DNA of 17,513 bases. Source: Sulfidibacterium sp964473895. GTDB taxonomy: Bacteria > Bacteroidota > Bacteroidia > Bacteroidales > F082. The translations under genes and the position numbers were made by a program. Below, in pieces: positions 15,746 to 17,513 of the stretch (position 1 is its first letter; every line of letters starts with the position of its first letter). Location: NCBI GenBank assembly GCA_964473895.1, contig CAYYRE010000053.1, positions 1 to 17,513 on the forward strand, written 5' to 3'. The notes under the pieces are model-generated. The model saw nothing but the letters and a program-made list of their open reading frames with translations, ran no database searches and was not told the origin of the DNA.

Positions 15746-17266
15746 CTACCATTTCAAAAAATGAATCTGAAAACCTTTGGTTTGATATTCGTGTATGGCA
15801 ATGCTTCTGGATTTTTCGGCTTTTGCCCGGGTGGGAAAGCCGTTTTGAATGATCTCAGCCTGATGAAATTTTGTCCAGAAAGGATAATCTTTCCGGATCA
15901 TCGCATTGAATTTTTGCTCCAATTCATATTGGCGTGTCGGCTTTTTCACTTCACTAAAAAATACATGATAGCCCGCCTTGCCTGTCCCGTAAAGATCACA
16001 ATAACAGGAAGCATACACGTAATAATAAATATTTTTTACCATAGGGGGAACCTTGGTGTTATAAACAAAGATTCCCGTGTTGCTCTGAGATGATTTTTTA
16101 GTGGTATCAACACGGAGGGGGTCATTCCGGTATATTTTCGTATAAAATCCGTACTGCGAAGACATTCCGGAAATAATCACATCGAGGTCGCCGTCCAGAT
16201 CATAATCGCCAAAATGCCCATCACTCATATACAAACCAAGCAACCCGGCATGGATATTGGTAAAAACATCGTGCCGATCGTTACGGAAAATAAGGGAAAC
16301 CGGCCCGGAAGAACTTTCGCCTGTAATCAACAGGTCGGGGTCGCCATCATGGTCAAAATCTCCCCAATCCACCGACCCTGTACGTACATTGGTAAGCGCT
16401 GGAAAGGCAAGCGAAAAATAGCCGTTCCCTTCGTTTTTATATAACTTGGTCACAAACCGGCCATCCTGCGTTTCTCCGCACATAACAAAATCAAGGTCCC
16501 CATCGAGGTCTTCATCGGCAAAGGCAATATCAGAAAGGCTCACGTGGGCAAAATCCAACGGTAAACGAATAAACTTTCCATTGCTGTTAATAAAAATATC
16601 GGTAACATATTGTCCGGAAGCCATCGTACCGCTCACAATAACATCGAGGTCCCCATCCCGGTCCACATCGGCCCACCGTGCTGTCCCGAAATGGACACCC
16701 GGCATTCCGGTTTTTATTTTGGTAAAACGGTTTTTTCTGTCGTTCCGGTAAATCCAGGTCACAGGCCCCTCATTGCTTTCGCCGGTAAGCAACAGGTCGG
16801 GATCGCCATCGCCGTCAAAATCACCCCACTGTACGGAACCATCCTTTAAACCGGGAATACCCACATCGACCGGAATAAAATGGGCCGTTCGATGGTTGTT
16901 CACATAAAGTTTAGCCACAACATGTCCGGCAGCATCCTGGCCAATGATAAAGAGGTCCTGGTCGCCGTCAAGGTCTTCGTCAGCCCAATCGAAAGCCCCT
17001 CTGTAAACATTCACTACCGGCGTAAACACTTCGGTAAAATGATCGTGACGGTCGTTACGGTATAATTTAGTGCTGATAAAATGTTTGTTTCCTTTATAAA
17101 AATCACCCGAAACAAAAACATCGAGGTCACCATCACCATCATAATCAATCCATGTGCAAGCACTGCCACTCACCCCGGTCAGTTTGGCGCGAATATCAGT
17201 AAATGTTTGGGCCGACACATGAACAGTCATCCATACAAAAAGAAAAAGCAGCAATTTTTTTATCAT
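15746..17266 (-). CDS. Secreted seven-bladed FG-GAP/VCBS propeller protein
   Basis: The protein has 506 residues from ATG 17266, with a signal peptide MIKKLLLFLFVWMTVHVSA. The reading frame extends to a TTG at 17293, but that would lie upstream of the promoter box. Seven repeats of about 51-55 residues follow, each with a calcium-loop motif W-x-D-x-D-x-DGD-x-D then a short hydrophobic strand and a G: starts of the D-x-D loops at residues 41, 96, 149, 200, 251, 303 and 354. Seven such units would close a beta-propeller like integrin alpha-subunit FG-GAP domains, probably binding calcium and a ligand outside the cytoplasm. Residues 390-506 form a separate domain I do not recognise, with a CYC pair (421, 423) and an aromatic/basic end (GFQIHFLKW). 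It does not look like a type IX secretion C-terminal signal. It precedes the phosphatase by four bases. Confidence 0.88.
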   Translation of the reverse strand: MIKKLLLFLFVWMTVHVSAQTFTDIRAKLTGVSGSACTWIDYDGDGDLDVFVSGDFYKGNKHFISTKLYRNDRHDHFTEVFTPVVNVYRGAFDWADEDLDGDQDLFIIGQDAAGHVVAKLYVNNHRTAHFIPVDVGIPGLKDGSVQWGDFDGDGDPDLLLTGESNEGPVTWIYRNDRKNRFTKIKTGMPGVHFGTARWADVDRDGDLDVIVSGTMASGQYVTDIFINSNGKFIRLPLDFAHVSLSDIAFADEDLDGDLDFVMCGETQDGRFVTKLYKNEGNGYFSLAFPALTNVRTGSVDWGDFDHDGDPDLLITGESSSGPVSLIFRNDRHDVFTNIHAGLLGLYMSDGHFGDYDLDGDLDVIISGMSSQYGFYTKIYRNDPLRVDTTKKSSQSNTGIFVYNTKVPPMVKNIYYYVYASCYCDLYGTGKAGYHVFFSEVKKPTRQYELEQKFNAMIRKDYPFWTKFHQAEIIQNGFPTRAKAEKSRSIAIHEYQTKGFQIHFLKW

Positions 17267-17271
17267 AAGAA

Positions 17272-17279
17272 CAAAAATA
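17272..17279 (-). promoter_or_regulatory. Predicted -7 promoter box for the propeller gene
   Basis: Minus-strand 17279-17272 reads TATTTTTG, an exact TAnnTTTG match, ending only five bases before the ATG at 17266. If used, the transcript would start at or next to the start codon, giving a leaderless or nearly leaderless mRNA. Confidence 0.45.
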
Positions 17280-17360
17280 GGATTGTTTTTCAAAATTACG
17301 CAATATTCCGAAATATTTCAGGAAAGAGAAATAGGGCTGGAAGTGAAAAAGAATTTTTTA

Positions 17361-17368
17361 TATCTTTG
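17361..17368 (+). promoter_or_regulatory. Predicted -7 promoter box for tRNA-Leu
   Basis: TATCTTTG matches TAnnTTTG and is followed by CCGCCC, a context common for stable-RNA promoters in Bacteroidota. It lies 28 bases before the tRNA. No strong -33 TTTG is visible at the usual distance. Confidence 0.6.
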
Positions 17369-17371
17369 CCG

Positions 17372-17391
17372 CCCGCAAATACCCATGCGGG
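17372..17391 (+). other. Hairpin in the tRNA-Leu 5' leader
   Basis: CCCGCA (17372-17377) and TGCGGG (17386-17391) pair over an 8-base loop, ending five bases before the tRNA. It would lie in the precursor leader and could aid 5' processing; no function is established. Confidence 0.45.
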
Positions 17392-17396
17392 AGGAA

Positions 17397-17480
17397 GCCC
17401 GAGTGGCGGAATTGGTAGACGCGCTGGTCTCAAAAACCAGTGAGGTAACACTCGTGCCGGTTCGACCCCGGCCTCGGGTA
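17397..17480 (+). tRNA. tRNA-Leu (anticodon CAA)
   Basis: The 84-base type II tRNA has acceptor GCCCGAG (17397-17403) paired with CTCGGGT (17473-17479; first pair G-T) and discriminator A at 17480. The anticodon arm is CTGGT-CTCAAAA-ACCAG with anticodon CAA, reading UUG. A long variable arm with a GAG/CTC stem marks it as Leu. The T arm is GCCGG-TTCGACC-CCGGC. CCA is not encoded and must be added after transcription. Confidence 0.96.
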
Positions 17481-17483
17481 CGC

Positions 17484-17513
17484 AAAAGGATGGTTTTTTC
17501 AGCCATCCTTTTT
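17484..17513 (+). terminator. Intrinsic terminator after tRNA-Leu
   Basis: GGATGG (17488-17493) pairs with CCATCC (17503-17508); flanking A and T runs extend the stem, and a T run continues to the window edge. It starts three bases after the tRNA, so the tRNA appears to be transcribed alone. Confidence 0.85.

Noticed and set aside
15746..17266. Tandem DNA repeats suggesting a repeat array or CRISPR
   Set aside because: The periodicity is of protein origin: seven diverged coding repeats of about 155 bases with D-x-D-x-DGD-x-D loops. There are no identical repeats with unique spacers.
17397..17480. tRNA as an integration site for a mobile element
   Set aside because: No integrase, no repeated tRNA 3' end and no foreign-looking genes are visible in the window; the sequence right of the terminator is not available.

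Overview
The window looks like a chromosomal segment from a member of the Bacteroidota. It carries a complete type IX secretion/gliding core in the order porP-gldK-gldL-gldM-gldN (the porPKLMN order known from Porphyromonas). Most genes lack a strong Shine-Dalgarno sequence. Several start sites are preceded by the TAnnTTTG -7 box typical of this phylum. I see no insertion sequence, integrase, CRISPR array or phage gene. Most of the window is envelope housekeeping content.

Layout. Bases 1-393 hold the end of a HIT-family protein gene (+). Bases 464-2686 hold a long radical-SAM protein of the lysine 2,3-aminomutase (KamA) family (+). It meets gldN stop to stop. Bases 2690-8710 form the minus-strand operon porP-gldK-gldL-gldM-gldN, with lptD just upstream on the same strand (8816-11479). 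At about 11480-11540 lptD and a plus-strand N-acetylmuramoyl-L-alanine amidase diverge from apparently overlapping promoters. The amidase is followed by an MCE (MlaD-like) lipid-transport protein (12702-13649). That gene converges on a minus-strand group read as: seven-bladed FG-GAP/VCBS propeller protein, low-molecular-weight tyrosine phosphatase, OstA-like protein. The right edge holds a complete tRNA-Leu(CAA) with its own promoter and terminator.

How the genes fit together. LptD inserts LPS in the outer membrane, and the OstA-like protein is a candidate periplasmic LPS-bridge component. The MCE protein probably moves lipid across the periplasm, and the amidase trims peptidoglycan. PorP/GldK form outer-membrane parts of the T9SS, GldL/GldM its proton-driven motor, and GldN its periplasmic ring. 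Some T9SS cargo is anchored to LPS, so an lptD-porPKLMN arrangement is functionally sensible.

The less ordinary points are: (i) the KamA-like enzyme, whose substrate-pocket positions look glutamate-aminomutase-like rather than lysine-type; (ii) a perfect 8-bp palindrome just upstream of porP; (iii) face-to-face lptD/amidase promoters; (iv) a seven-bladed propeller protein with an unrecognised C-terminal domain and a near-leaderless mRNA, tightly coupled to a phosphatase. I did not see a clearly new defence or mobile system. All homology calls come from reading the sequence without database searches.
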